Source of the DNA: Armatimonadota bacterium
GTDB lineage: Bacteria > Armatimonadota > Fimbriimonadia > Fimbriimonadales > Fimbriimonadaceae
DNA: 64,000 nt
NCBI GenBank assembly: GCA_018268395.1
Contig: JAFDWQ010000008.1
Span: 140,960 to 204,959 of the forward strand
Direction: 5' to 3'
A program made the position numbers and the translations under genes. The notes under the pieces were generated by a model that searched no databases, had not been told where the DNA came from, and was given only the letters and a program-made list of their open reading frames with translations. Shown here piece after piece: positions 51,244 to 59,092 of the stretch (positions are counted from its first letter, which is position 1; the number at the start of each line of letters is the position of its first letter).

Positions 51244-53960
51244 AACCGGACCTCCGTTCTCACTAGGTCGTCTTCAAAGAGCGACGTTGCCTCATGCGAT
51301 TCACTCTCCACATTGGCTAGGGACACCTTGTTCTTCTCAGAAACGGGAGTTGCGGGAGGATCGGGAGGGTGCTCGTTCAATAGACCTGCGGGAGCATCCG
51401 GATTCCCTTTGTCCCCTCCCGATTCCTTCATCAAGACGGCCGCTTCGGGAGCGCTGATCGGGAGGTCGGAGTCCCCATCCGACTTCGCTAAAGATGATGG
51501 ACTCCCGTTCCTCTCGATACTCCCGCTTTCTACGTCCAATAGGGATGCTGCGAATTGGATCACGCCAACGTTGCCCCAGGGCCCAAAGGCGAGTTTGCGC
51601 GTGCTGCGGTCGCCCTGGCCCTGTAGAACGAGCATCCCTCGTTGCTTCATGAGCTTCCAGAGCGACTTGCTTCCCTGCTGGACCGGTCTTCCCGCTGCTT
51701 CGCCCAATCTCGTCACCGCGGCATATGCGACAGAAGGAATCAGGTAGATGGAGTCATCGTCTTTCCACCCGATGTGTCTTCCAATGCGATCCGTTTGGTC
51801 TTTGCATGCGTTCCGAGGCAGAAGATAGACCTCCCCAGAAGCGATGCCATCGGCCAAAAGCTCGAAGAAGCGAAGGACCGGATCCTGGTCGGCATCGACC
51901 ATGGCCTGTTCGCGGGCCGTCTCTTCAATACCCCAGACCGCTGCCGAGACGATCCCCTGAGCTTCGGTCGCCGACAGCCCGTTTTCAATCGCATAGTCGC
52001 CCCAAATGCGGGCAGCCTCCATCAGTTCCGCCTCGGTCTCTTTGATTCGGGTTCCGTCACGGCCTGCCAGAGACGCCGCTCGAATCCGGGCGCGCAGTTC
52101 CTCGAGCCGCCCAGCGGCCCAAACGACGAAGCCAGCCATGCACAGCGCCAAAGTCCCGTCTTCAGCATGTGATTGGGCTAACGTTAGCGCGGCCAGGTTC
52201 ACGTCGTCGAGGGCAACCTCGACGACGACGGTCCTCCTCAGCTCAGATCCGCCTTCAGGAAGTTCCTCGCCAGTGGACAGGATCAGGGCTCTCGGCGGCC
52301 TAGGAGACATTAGCGTCCCATCGGCGCGCATGCGCTGGCGCCCGGATCCGTTGCCGGCTGCACGAAGGAGCCGCGAAGCCTTCCTCTGTAAGGTTTGCCG
52401 GTCGGCGAGCGATCCGCGGCCAGGTACAAAGTCATCGATGACGACCAAAGCGTCCTTGCCAGAAAAGCATGCGGCCTCAAGCGCATTGTCGGTGGAGGAC
52501 CAACTCAGCGGTAACCTCTCTTTGCGGGAGAGCCCATTCCCATAGTAGGACGAGATGACCGCAGAGAGACTGGACTTCCGAGATCCGGTCGGGCCTACGA
52601 GGAAGAGTGAGAAGTAGCTTTCACCCAGTACTGCCCGCCACACCGCCGCCCACAATGGGCCGATGATCCTTGCTGGAGCGATCCGGAACACGTCGATTGC
52701 CGACGCAAGGGCCGCCGATAGTCGTTCGATGTCTGGTGGCTCGGGCAGGACGTACGGCTGAAGAACCTGTTCGAATTGGGTCTGAACCGACGAGTCGTTG
52801 CCGTCGGAACCGATAGCCCCGCCTGCATGGATGTAGACGTTGCGACCGTCGATCGCGCGCCAACCAGTGTGCGAGTACACGCGGATCTCCTGGACTTCGT
52901 CGCCAGATATGTAGAGCGCTGCTGCGCAGGCGTGCTTCTCCGCGTTTTGTCCGACGATTAGCCGCGGGCCAACACCCCACTTTGGAGACACCCAAGACCA
53001 GGAGTTGAACTGGCTAGCGGGCACGTCGACCGGCGGTAACGGCCGACCGTTCTGCATCTGGCCTTCGACGGTGAAGCACCTTCGCTCTTCGATCCCGTCG
53101 TCGACCACTTTGTCTGCGGTCACGTAAGCTACGTAGTTCTGTGTGATCGCCTCGTAGTAGCCATCGTTGCCCGTCGAAGACGGCGGTATGTAGCGCTCCA
53201 GGCGACCTTCGTGCTCGCGGTACCGATCCTCAAGGGTATGAGCGCGCGGGGTGTAAGGCTTTACAAGTGCAGCCAATTCATCAACGGTCCCACCTCCTGC
53301 GAAGAAGTCGTCGATGCCGACTTTTTGGCCGTCCGGCCCTGCCGGCAGCTGGACGCGGAACACTCGGGCACCTGCCGACTGGAGCATGGCGGCGAGCGCA
53401 TCCTCAGCCTTCGCGACATGGGCATTTGTCGCCGAATCCGAGTCGTACACGATACAGATGTCCATTCCGTGTAGCCCGATCACGTCGAAGTCGCCACGCA
53501 AAATCGCCTTGCGCCGCCAGTTCCAAACTCCGGCAAGACCGACGGCCGCGAGGTTTTTACTGAGAAGCGCCAAGGTCTTTTTCTCGCCCTCTGTGACAAA
53601 CAAGTACGGCTGTGCGGGACGATCCTGCTCACTTATTCCCTGCAAACCTCCGATCAGCCGACGGGCCGTGGGAAGGCAGTAAAGCCTACAGTCTGTTCCC
53701 CGTGGCTGAAGATACTTCGCCGTCTTGCCGCGCCTATCCGGCTTCGGATTATCCGGTCGGATGCGCCAGTATTCCGGATCGTTGCCCGATGACCAGGTGA
53801 GCACCGGAAATGCGAGGGCTGAGCCCACGGCGTTCGGAAATCCGATCGCTTTGAGCTCCGCTTTGGTAGAGAGAGTGCAGACGCCGGCCTCGGCCAGGAT
53901 CCTCGGGCTGATCGCCGAGCCCTCTTCAAGCATCTTGCGGTGGTGTTCTGAGAGGGCCAC
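51240..53960 (-). CDS. DUF3854 (TOPRIM-like) / DUF927-type primase-helicase
   Basis: A 906-residue protein started at GTG 53960, which overlaps the last base of the excisionase-like gene. The frame to 54254 is rejected because it runs through that gene. The N-terminus LSEHHRKMLEEGSAISPRIL is the usual DUF3854 opening. A TOPRIM-like region follows: LFVTEGEKKTLALLSKNLAAVG (Glu), GMDICIVYDSDSATN (DxD). About 400-650 is a DUF927-like ATPase with Walker A FLVGPTGSRKSS and Walker B ALVVIDDFVPG. Such primase/helicase fusions drive replication of phage satellites and integrative plasmids. The last 100 residues are low-complexity. With the recombinase and excisionase it marks the island as a replicating mobile element. 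Confidence 0.75.
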   Translation of the reverse strand: MALSEHHRKMLEEGSAISPRILAEAGVCTLSTKAELKAIGFPNAVGSALAFPVLTWSSGNDPEYWRIRPDNPKPDRRGKTAKYLQPRGTDCRLYCLPTARRLIGGLQGISEQDRPAQPYLFVTEGEKKTLALLSKNLAAVGLAGVWNWRRKAILRGDFDVIGLHGMDICIVYDSDSATNAHVAKAEDALAAMLQSAGARVFRVQLPAGPDGQKVGIDDFFAGGGTVDELAALVKPYTPRAHTLEDRYREHEGRLERYIPPSSTGNDGYYEAITQNYVAYVTADKVVDDGIEERRCFTVEGQMQNGRPLPPVDVPASQFNSWSWVSPKWGVGPRLIVGQNAEKHACAAALYISGDEVQEIRVYSHTGWRAIDGRNVYIHAGGAIGSDGNDSSVQTQFEQVLQPYVLPEPPDIERLSAALASAIDVFRIAPARIIGPLWAAVWRAVLGESYFSLFLVGPTGSRKSSLSAVISSYYGNGLSRKERLPLSWSSTDNALEAACFSGKDALVVIDDFVPGRGSLADRQTLQRKASRLLRAAGNGSGRQRMRADGTLMSPRPPRALILSTGEELPEGGSELRRTVVVEVALDDVNLAALTLAQSHAEDGTLALCMAGFVVWAAGRLEELRARIRAASLAGRDGTRIKETEAELMEAARIWGDYAIENGLSATEAQGIVSAAVWGIEETAREQAMVDADQDPVLRFFELLADGIASGEVYLLPRNACKDQTDRIGRHIGWKDDDSIYLIPSVAYAAVTRLGEAAGRPVQQGSKSLWKLMKQRGMLVLQGQGDRSTRKLAFGPWGNVGVIQFAASLLDVESGSIERNGSPSSLAKSDGDSDLPISAPEAAVLMKESGGDKGNPDAPAGLLNEHPPDPPATPVSEKNKVSLANVESESHEATSLFEDDLVRTEVRF

Positions 53961-54163
53961 TAGGAATTCTCCTGTTCTTCGAGGAGCTGTTTGAGAAAGG
54001 CCTCCAGGGAGGCGCGAAGGACACGTCGGCTGCGGCCGATCTTGATGCTGGGCAGTTCGCCCGATCGGATCAGTTCGTAGACACGGGAGCGAGAGAGACA
54101 CAATTGTGTCTGGGCATCCGCCACCGTCATCGTAAGTGAGCTGCTTGCTACTGTCGTTCCCAT
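53960..54163 (-). CDS. Excisionase-like helix-turn-helix protein
   Basis: A 67-residue DNA-binding protein with the MerR/AlpA-type winged HTH: MTVADAQTQLCLSRSRVYEL, then IRSGELPSIKIGRSRRV and a C-terminal helix. The SRSRVYELIRSGELP pattern is the standard excisionase-family helix. Such proteins steer site-specific recombination or regulate element genes. It is the first gene of a leftward operon with the primase-like gene and the TubC-like gene, and is divergent from the zinc-finger gene across a 64-bp promoter region. Confidence 0.8.
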   Translation of the reverse strand: MGTTVASSSLTMTVADAQTQLCLSRSRVYELIRSGELPSIKIGRSRRVLRASLEAFLKQLLEEQENS

Positions 54164-54227
54164 ACGTATTGATCAGACCACAATCGTCCAGGTAAAATGT
54201 CGCCGCAATCGTCGGAAATTCGTCGAA

Positions 54228-55358
54228 ATGGCACCTAGCTCCATCCGCCAACAAGTCCGAAAGAAGTTAGCTCCGTTTGAGTTCGCGTGGGAGCGTCAGG
54301 GCCCCGTGACATATCTTCGAGAGGCGAAAACAGTGGCAAACCGCTGGATGCGCTTCGTCTGGGGCACCGGCCTCGATCACCACCTGTTTCAACGGGGGCG
54401 CCCGTCGCAAGACGACATCATCCTCGACCGTCCATGGCCCCAAGGCGGGTGGCCAGGGGCGCCAGTCAGCTGGTTGGCGTTTCTGGACAACCGGGAGCGC
54501 TACGATCCACGTCAGATCCCGAACATTCATCTTGACTTTACGGCCGAAGACGTCGATGTGGAACGAGTTATCAAGCTCGCCAGCACCTATGGACCACTTG
54601 GGAGGTACCTGTGCGACGTCGAAGTTCCGACACGGACATTCTTCGAAGAGGTGGCTAATACAGGCCACGAGGTCGACATCGAGCAAGAGGTTAACTCACG
54701 CAATCCGACCGTGACCGTACGTGCCGAGCGTGTCGCTGATTGGCTCGCGGCCGTCTGCAAGTTGAAGTCATTAATTACTCTCTGGAACGCGGCCTGCAGC
54801 ACAGACGCCGTTTCCCTCGCTCTCTTACGCGATGCTGTTCCCAATGGAAGCCTGACACGAGTCAAAATGCCGCACCCGCCACCTTCTGGCATCCGCTACC
54901 ATTCGTTTGCATCTTTACGGAGCAGAGAATGGGCACGATCGACACTGGGACATTTCCTGGACAAGTCCGATCCCCACGAGTGGGTGCGTGTGTGGGAGCT
55001 AGATCGTCTGGGAGAGGACGAGCGGCTGCGCACGATCACAAAGTTCTTGGTTACGGAACTTGTCAACCGGGAGCTTTCAGATGGTGCATCCTTCACGCTC
55101 GACCCAGTTAAGCCTTCTCGATTGCGCCTCGCACCAGTGGACCTTCTTGGGTACCTGTACTTGAGTTTTGCGAGCCAAATGGCTGGAGGGTTCATGGACT
55201 GGCGCGTATGCCCTGGATGCAGCGAATGGTTCGCTGCCACTCGGCCAAAGCAGAAATGCTGCTCCAAAAGCTGCCGGGACAAGGTCGACTATCGTAAGCC
55301 GCTGGAACTTAAGAAGCCCCGGCCATATGTCAGCCAATCGAAGTCTGAGAGTGACTGA
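54228..55358 (+). CDS. Hypothetical protein with C-terminal CGNR-like zinc finger
   Basis: A 376-residue protein. Residues 1-320 are mostly helical without a recognised motif. The C-terminus has a Cys4 zinc finger, WRVCPGCSEWFAATRPKQK followed by CCSKSCRDKVDYRK (C-x2-C ... C-x4-C), like the CGNR/ABATE or SWIM-type fingers of putative transcription factors. DNA or RNA binding is inferred from the finger only. It is alone on the plus strand at the divergent promoter of the primase operon, so it could regulate element functions. Confidence 0.6.
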   Translation: MAPSSIRQQVRKKLAPFEFAWERQGPVTYLREAKTVANRWMRFVWGTGLDHHLFQRGRPSQDDIILDRPWPQGGWPGAPVSWLAFLDNRERYDPRQIPNIHLDFTAEDVDVERVIKLASTYGPLGRYLCDVEVPTRTFFEEVANTGHEVDIEQEVNSRNPTVTVRAERVADWLAAVCKLKSLITLWNAACSTDAVSLALLRDAVPNGSLTRVKMPHPPPSGIRYHSFASLRSREWARSTLGHFLDKSDPHEWVRVWELDRLGEDERLRTITKFLVTELVNRELSDGASFTLDPVKPSRLRLAPVDLLGYLYLSFASQMAGGFMDWRVCPGCSEWFAATRPKQKCCSKSCRDKVDYRKPLELKKPRPYVSQSKSESD

Positions 55359-56040
55359 GCACCATGCCAAAAGTATTCCGAGGTGCTAGGGCTCGTCAAT
55401 GACGCCGTGTTTAGGGCAGGTGTCGAAACGCTTCAAAAGACCGATGGTCTGGTAACTACATCATTCTGCCGGACTGCTCGTCTAAGACTGGGATGTAGTT
55501 GATGTCCAAGATGCCTGTACTTCGTAACGGACCAGCATAAGAGGTAGGGCCCATCAGAGACATCGTTTCCAATAGGCGCAGTCCGCGAGCACAGTACCCA
55601 ATCCTGCGAGGACGAACTAATGTGCGACACTGTTTCCGGAATTGGCTTGAGGTCGGACAGCAATGGAAGCGATGGCGTCCAGTGAAGACAGTTGGAAGAG
55701 GTGCGTGGCGATGCTTATGCGACGAGGAAGGCCGACTTCGACACCTGGAAGCCCCACCTGGCGTGCAAGGAGACTAACGCTTGGCAACGAACCGGCCAAG
55801 TCCAGCCGAGGTGAAGAGGTGGGAACCTGGCCCGAACTTGGCGAGCATGCCGGGCGAGAGCCTTGGAAGCGTGCGACCCGCAGACCCTGAACGCGACCGT
55901 AGAGCAACAGCACACCTTCTGGATGGCAAAGCGATGGCAGATCTAAATGCGGTGCCCCGTCCAGGCAGTTCGCGACATGCGCACAAAGAACCCGGACTTC
56001 TTACAGAACGCTGGTCAGGTGACAGTGTACGAACAGCAGG
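55359..56040. other. 682-bp stretch without a supportable gene
   Basis: Only short, overlapping frames on both strands, none with recognisable composition or start signals. An inverted repeat, AACTACATC near 55452 and GATGTAGTT near 55492, could be a weak hairpin. This may be decayed element sequence. Confidence 0.5.
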
Positions 56041-57012
56041 TCAACGTGACAGAAGGACTGGCCATGACCGGGGAAACGAATCCCGGCTAACTGCCCGCCC
56101 GAGCCGCTCCAATACGCTGAACGGAGTGCACAACTTTAGGCCCGTCATGCCTTGCGTAACTCCGGCGCTCAGACGCCGCACAACACCCCAGCCCCTTTCA
56201 TCAAATGATCCCACCGACTCCACGATACCGACGACGGTCTTTGGCGTCCTGACGTTGGGAAAGATCTCCGACAGTCGATCTCGACCAACATGGTTGACAA
56301 CTTCCTGGAACCGGCGCTCCAAGTAATCGTTCATCAGGGGGCGCCAGTACTCGTCGTTCATCGACTGACTTGTCATGACTTCTCCCCTGTCTCCTCGTCG
56401 CGCAGACCACAGCAGATCGTGGTCAAACGAACGGAACCAGACGAGACAGCATCCAATGTCGGCGTCGCTGCGGTCTACTTGCTTTACGCCTTCTTCAATT
56501 CGGTCGGTCAATGTAACCGGGCTTTCGGAACTGACCATCTTGCAGGCGATGCCCCACCTCTTGCCATCCGCTGAAAACAAGACGTCAGGGTTGCCGCCAA
56601 CCGAACGGTAAGGGTCTTCGAGCTCTACATTGCCAAACTCCTCGTCTGCGGCGAGGCCCGTGAGAAGTTCAAGTGTTTTGTGCGTTGCAGATTCATGCGT
56701 CGGTGGACCAATCATGCACGGATCTGCATCGGTAAGAAGATGGAGGTGCGGTACGAATGGACCAAGCCGACCATTTGCGTCGGTCAGAACAACCTTATGG
56801 GCGAGGTTAAGAAAGCTTAGGCGCCTTCGGGTAGTTGGCCTGATGTCGGACTCAAGGCTGGTAACCCCGTGCTCTTCGGCCGCTATCTGCCACTCAACGA
56901 CCGATAGCAGCGCACTCTCCAGAAGTGAGTCCGCTAGAATTCTCACACCCTCGCGCTTCAGGATTTCCTCGAACCGAACCGCGATGTCAACAAACTCGCG
57001 CGCAAGCCGCAT
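56041..57012 (-). CDS. Hypothetical protein, putative PD-(D/E)XK nuclease fold
   Basis: A 323-residue protein. The first 110 residues are helical. The middle has GNPDVLFSADGKRWGIACKM, where PDV and ACK stand in the D...(D/E)xK arrangement with Cys-Lys in place of Glu-Lys or Gln-Lys, followed by TLTDRIEEGVKQVDRSDADI and GCCLVWFRSFDHDLLW. This fits a restriction-endonuclease-like core with an altered motif III. Function is inferred only from the pattern. A defence or element-mobility role is possible. The 94 bp to the next gene upstream may hold its promoter. Confidence 0.5.
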   Translation of the reverse strand: MRLAREFVDIAVRFEEILKREGVRILADSLLESALLSVVEWQIAAEEHGVTSLESDIRPTTRRRLSFLNLAHKVVLTDANGRLGPFVPHLHLLTDADPCMIGPPTHESATHKTLELLTGLAADEEFGNVELEDPYRSVGGNPDVLFSADGKRWGIACKMVSSESPVTLTDRIEEGVKQVDRSDADIGCCLVWFRSFDHDLLWSARRGDRGEVMTSQSMNDEYWRPLMNDYLERRFQEVVNHVGRDRLSEIFPNVRTPKTVVGIVESVGSFDERGWGVVRRLSAGVTQGMTGLKLCTPFSVLERLGRAVSRDSFPRSWPVLLSR

Positions 57013-57106
57013 TTCATCGTGGTACCTGAGTCCGGGAGTCGATCATGGGCTGCTGACATCTAAATTCGGGCGCGACCAATACGCGCGCGCGTGGTTGACG
57101 GCCGTC

Positions 57107-57295
57107 TCAACTTTCAGGTCGCGCCTCGGAGATCCCGAGTTTCACTCTTTCGAGATCAGATGCCGAGTACAGCCAATGTCCGCCTACGGACTTCTTAGCC
57201 AGGAGCAGCCCCCGCATGCGTAGCCTATCGAGGACGGCCTTTTCGACAGCAAGGAATTCCGCGGCCTTGAACGCGCTCAGATATCTGTCGCTCAT
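57107..57295 (-). CDS. Small MerR/excisionase-type DNA-binding protein
   Basis: A 62-residue protein started at the ATG at 57295 (MSDRYLSAFKAAEFLAVEKA). A GTG eight codons upstream is possible. The helix-turn-helix-wing layout, KAAEFLAVEKAVLDRLRMRG followed by LLLAKKSVGGHWLYSASDLE and RVKL, is that of helix_turn_helix_17-like proteins. It sits 12 bp beyond the recombinase stop on the same strand, so it may act as a recombination directionality factor or a repressor. Confidence 0.6.
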   Translation of the reverse strand: MSDRYLSAFKAAEFLAVEKAVLDRLRMRGLLLAKKSVGGHWLYSASDLERVKLGISEARPES

Positions 57296-57331
57296 TCCCT
57301 CTCGCCCGCCGTCGGCCACGGGCCAAGTGTA

Positions 57332-58024
57332 TCAGCCCGCTCGGTTCAGGATCTTCCCTATCGTCGAGGCGTACCACTTGCCGCCGCCCCTGACGGTCGG
57401 CACTCCCTCTGCGTTGAGCGATTCCGCTATGGACGCAAGGCTCATACCCTTACGGCGCAGTTCCACGATTCTCCGGACGACTCCGCTTGGGACGTCGACC
57501 GGTCGTCCGAGTCTGACGCCTTGGGCTTTCTTGACGGCCAGCGCAGTTCGGGTGCGCTCAGCGATCAGCCTCCTTTCGAACTGGGCGAACTGGACGAGGA
57601 TCCCGGCCATCATTTCTCCCGCTGCGGTCGATGTGTCGACCTGACAGTCGACGACGACCAGCTTCCACTTGTGAAAGGCACTCATATCCACGATGTGGCA
57701 AAAATCTGCAACCGAACGGCTGAGCCGATCGAGTTTCGCCGCGACAAGAGCATCGGCCTTCCCCTCTGTGAGAGCAAGAAGGGCTTTCTGCAGACCGGGC
57801 CTGTTCAGGGACTTGCCGCTCTGGCCCTCGTCCACGACGACTTCTGTTAGCTCCCATCCTTTCCGTGCGCACTCGGTCTCAACGGCCCGCCGCTGCGACT
57901 CGAGTCCAGCCCCCGAAGAAGCCTGCTTGTCCGTGGACACCCTCACGTAACCTATCGCCCTTGTGCGGTCGACGGTCTCTTGCGCCCGGCCCATCGCCTT
58001 GCCCATGACGTCACTATACACCAA
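57332..58024 (-). CDS. Small serine recombinase (resolvase/invertase family)
   Basis: A 230-residue recombinase starting at GTG 58024, which has AAAGGA seven bases upstream; later in-frame ATGs lack this. The catalytic domain begins AIGYVRVSTDKQASSGAGLE (nucleophile Ser in RVSTDKQ), followed by DEGQSGKSLNRPGLQKALLA, VAAKLDRLSRSVADF (R-x-x-R region), MMAGILVQFAQFERRLIAER and RTR. The C-terminal HTH is IVELRRKGMSLASIAESLNA, then EGVPTVRGGGKWYASTIGKI. It lacks the long C-terminal domains of large phage integrases. It may resolve, invert or integrate the element. Confidence 0.9.
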   Translation of the reverse strand: MVYSDVMGKAMGRAQETVDRTRAIGYVRVSTDKQASSGAGLESQRRAVETECARKGWELTEVVVDEGQSGKSLNRPGLQKALLALTEGKADALVAAKLDRLSRSVADFCHIVDMSAFHKWKLVVVDCQVDTSTAAGEMMAGILVQFAQFERRLIAERTRTALAVKKAQGVRLGRPVDVPSGVVRRIVELRRKGMSLASIAESLNAEGVPTVRGGGKWYASTIGKILNRAG

Positions 58025-58041
58025 TTGTTCCTTTAGTGTAT
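58015..58041. promoter_or_regulatory. Candidate operator or recombination site at the recombinase start
   Basis: Inverted arms ATACAC (58016-58021) and GTGTAT (58036-58041) are separated by 14 bases and flank the ribosome site and first codons of the recombinase. The overlap with the start suggests autoregulation or a res-type subsite. The evidence is the symmetry alone. Confidence 0.35.
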
Positions 58042-58125
58042 GCGCTTTGCTCTCGTTCAGGGCTCAGAGCACCGGATAGGCGATCCAGTTCCATGCCGAC
58101 GCTGGCAAGAGGCCATACTAGACGT

Positions 58126-58560
58126 ATGCGGATCGTTTCCGACGAAGATTTGATGAAGATCTGCGACCGGATCGCAGGAGGCGAATCTCTCAGGTCGATC
58201 TGCTGCGGCAAAGGCGTGCCTGACAAGGCGACCTTCTTACGCCGTGTGGCCGCCGACGCTAACCTGCGGGCAGCATACGTCACGTCCCTACGAACGAGGG
58301 CCGAGGGCTATGCCGAGGAGATCATAAGCATCGCCGACGATCCCGATTTGAGCGTCGACGAGAAACGGGTGCGCATCGATTCTCGGAAGTGGCTTGCCTC
58401 CAAGCTTCAGCCCAAGACATACGGGGAGAGGTTCCACCTGGAGAGAGAGACAGTCCAAGTCAAGGCTTATGTCCTCTTCGACCCCGCGAAGGAACTCTTC
58501 GCCGACGGCCGGGCCGAGCCTCTAGCCCTACCCCCCGGGGAGGGGGGACTTTCTGCGTGA
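58126..58560 (+). CDS. Phage terminase small-subunit-like protein
   Basis: A 144-residue protein from ATG 58126; the longer frame from 58036 runs into the recombinase promoter. The pattern DEDLMKICDRIAGGESLRSI, CCGKGVPDKATFLRRVAAD, RAEGYAEEIISIADD and then VRIDSRKWLASKLQPKTYGE is that of small terminases that bind phage DNA ends before packaging. No large terminase, portal or capsid gene is present, so it is an orphan, as in phage satellites that redirect packaging. The final ten codons run through a G/C palindrome (CCCCCCGGGGAGGGGGG). Confidence 0.75.
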   Translation: MRIVSDEDLMKICDRIAGGESLRSICCGKGVPDKATFLRRVAADANLRAAYVTSLRTRAEGYAEEIISIADDPDLSVDEKRVRIDSRKWLASKLQPKTYGERFHLERETVQVKAYVLFDPAKELFADGRAEPLALPPGEGGLSA

Positions 58561-59092
58561 CCTGGGCTCGATCCCATGGCTATTGACCGACGAAAAATTT
58601 TTCAGCTGGTCGCGAATGTCATCTGACTAGTCGACGGTCAATTGGCCACATCGCGCGCACCTTTGTCCAGTGAATCGAGTGCTTCGACGACTCCAGTACC
58701 AACGTCAGCATTAGATTCTGCCCGGGGCGGCCCCTCACGGCCGTAGCCTAGCGGCATGAGCGACATTGTGACGAGTTCAACTTCAAAGTCAACGAAGCAC
58801 CTGCTCAACTGTCACTTAAACTGTCAGACCCGGCGTGCACCGCCGCGACAAGTTCAATCGTAAGCGCCAGCCGATGATCAAGGCTTAGCGGGCCATCCCC
58901 TTTTCGCACTGGAAGGCTCCAGGGCAGTTCACGCTAGTCGCCGTGTAAGAGTCGGAAATCCGTGGCTCACCGAGGCAGAGGCGCGTTCGATTCTGACAGT
59001 TGATCGGCATGCCCGACCAAAAGCAACCCGGCTCACATGAAGAGTGTATACAACTGCAAGGCGCCATACTTGCGAATTGCCGGAACTCCGTA
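58561..59092. other. 532-bp non-coding stretch containing the right island end
   Basis: No supportable gene. It holds the 20-bp inverted repeat at 58807-58826 and AT-rich sequence around 58590-58610 (GACGAAAAATTTTTCAGC, a short palindrome) that could serve as promoter or terminator. A 35-codon frame from 58757 runs across the repeat and is not credible. Confidence 0.5.
58807..58826 (-). repeat. Right copy of the 20-bp island-end inverted repeat
   Basis: AACTGTCACTTAAACTGTCA on the plus strand, the exact reverse complement of 39985-40004. It marks the likely right border of the accessory region. Confidence 0.85.

Larger units (their letters stand above)
39985..58826. mobile_element. Putative mobile element / genomic island bounded by 20-bp inverted repeats
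   Basis: About 18.8 kb with lower GC and different codon use than its flanks begins 61 bases after tRNA-Lys. Both ends carry the same 20-mer in inverted orientation. Contents: nuclease-like genes, a type I restriction operon with extra genes, a primase/helicase, an excisionase-like protein, a serine recombinase and a small terminase. No transposase of the DDE type, no conjugation genes and no target-site duplication (left flank CGGAT, right flank GACCC) were found. Exact borders are therefore inferred. Confidence 0.55.

Noticed and set aside
53961..54254. N-terminal extension of the primase-like protein
   Set aside because: It crosses the excisionase gene and its promoter; family similarity begins at GTG 53960.
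39985..58826. CRISPR-associated transposon suggested by the tRNA-proximal ends
   Set aside because: No Cas effector, TnsB, TnsC, TniQ or repeat array is present inside; only the end sequence and position are suggestive.
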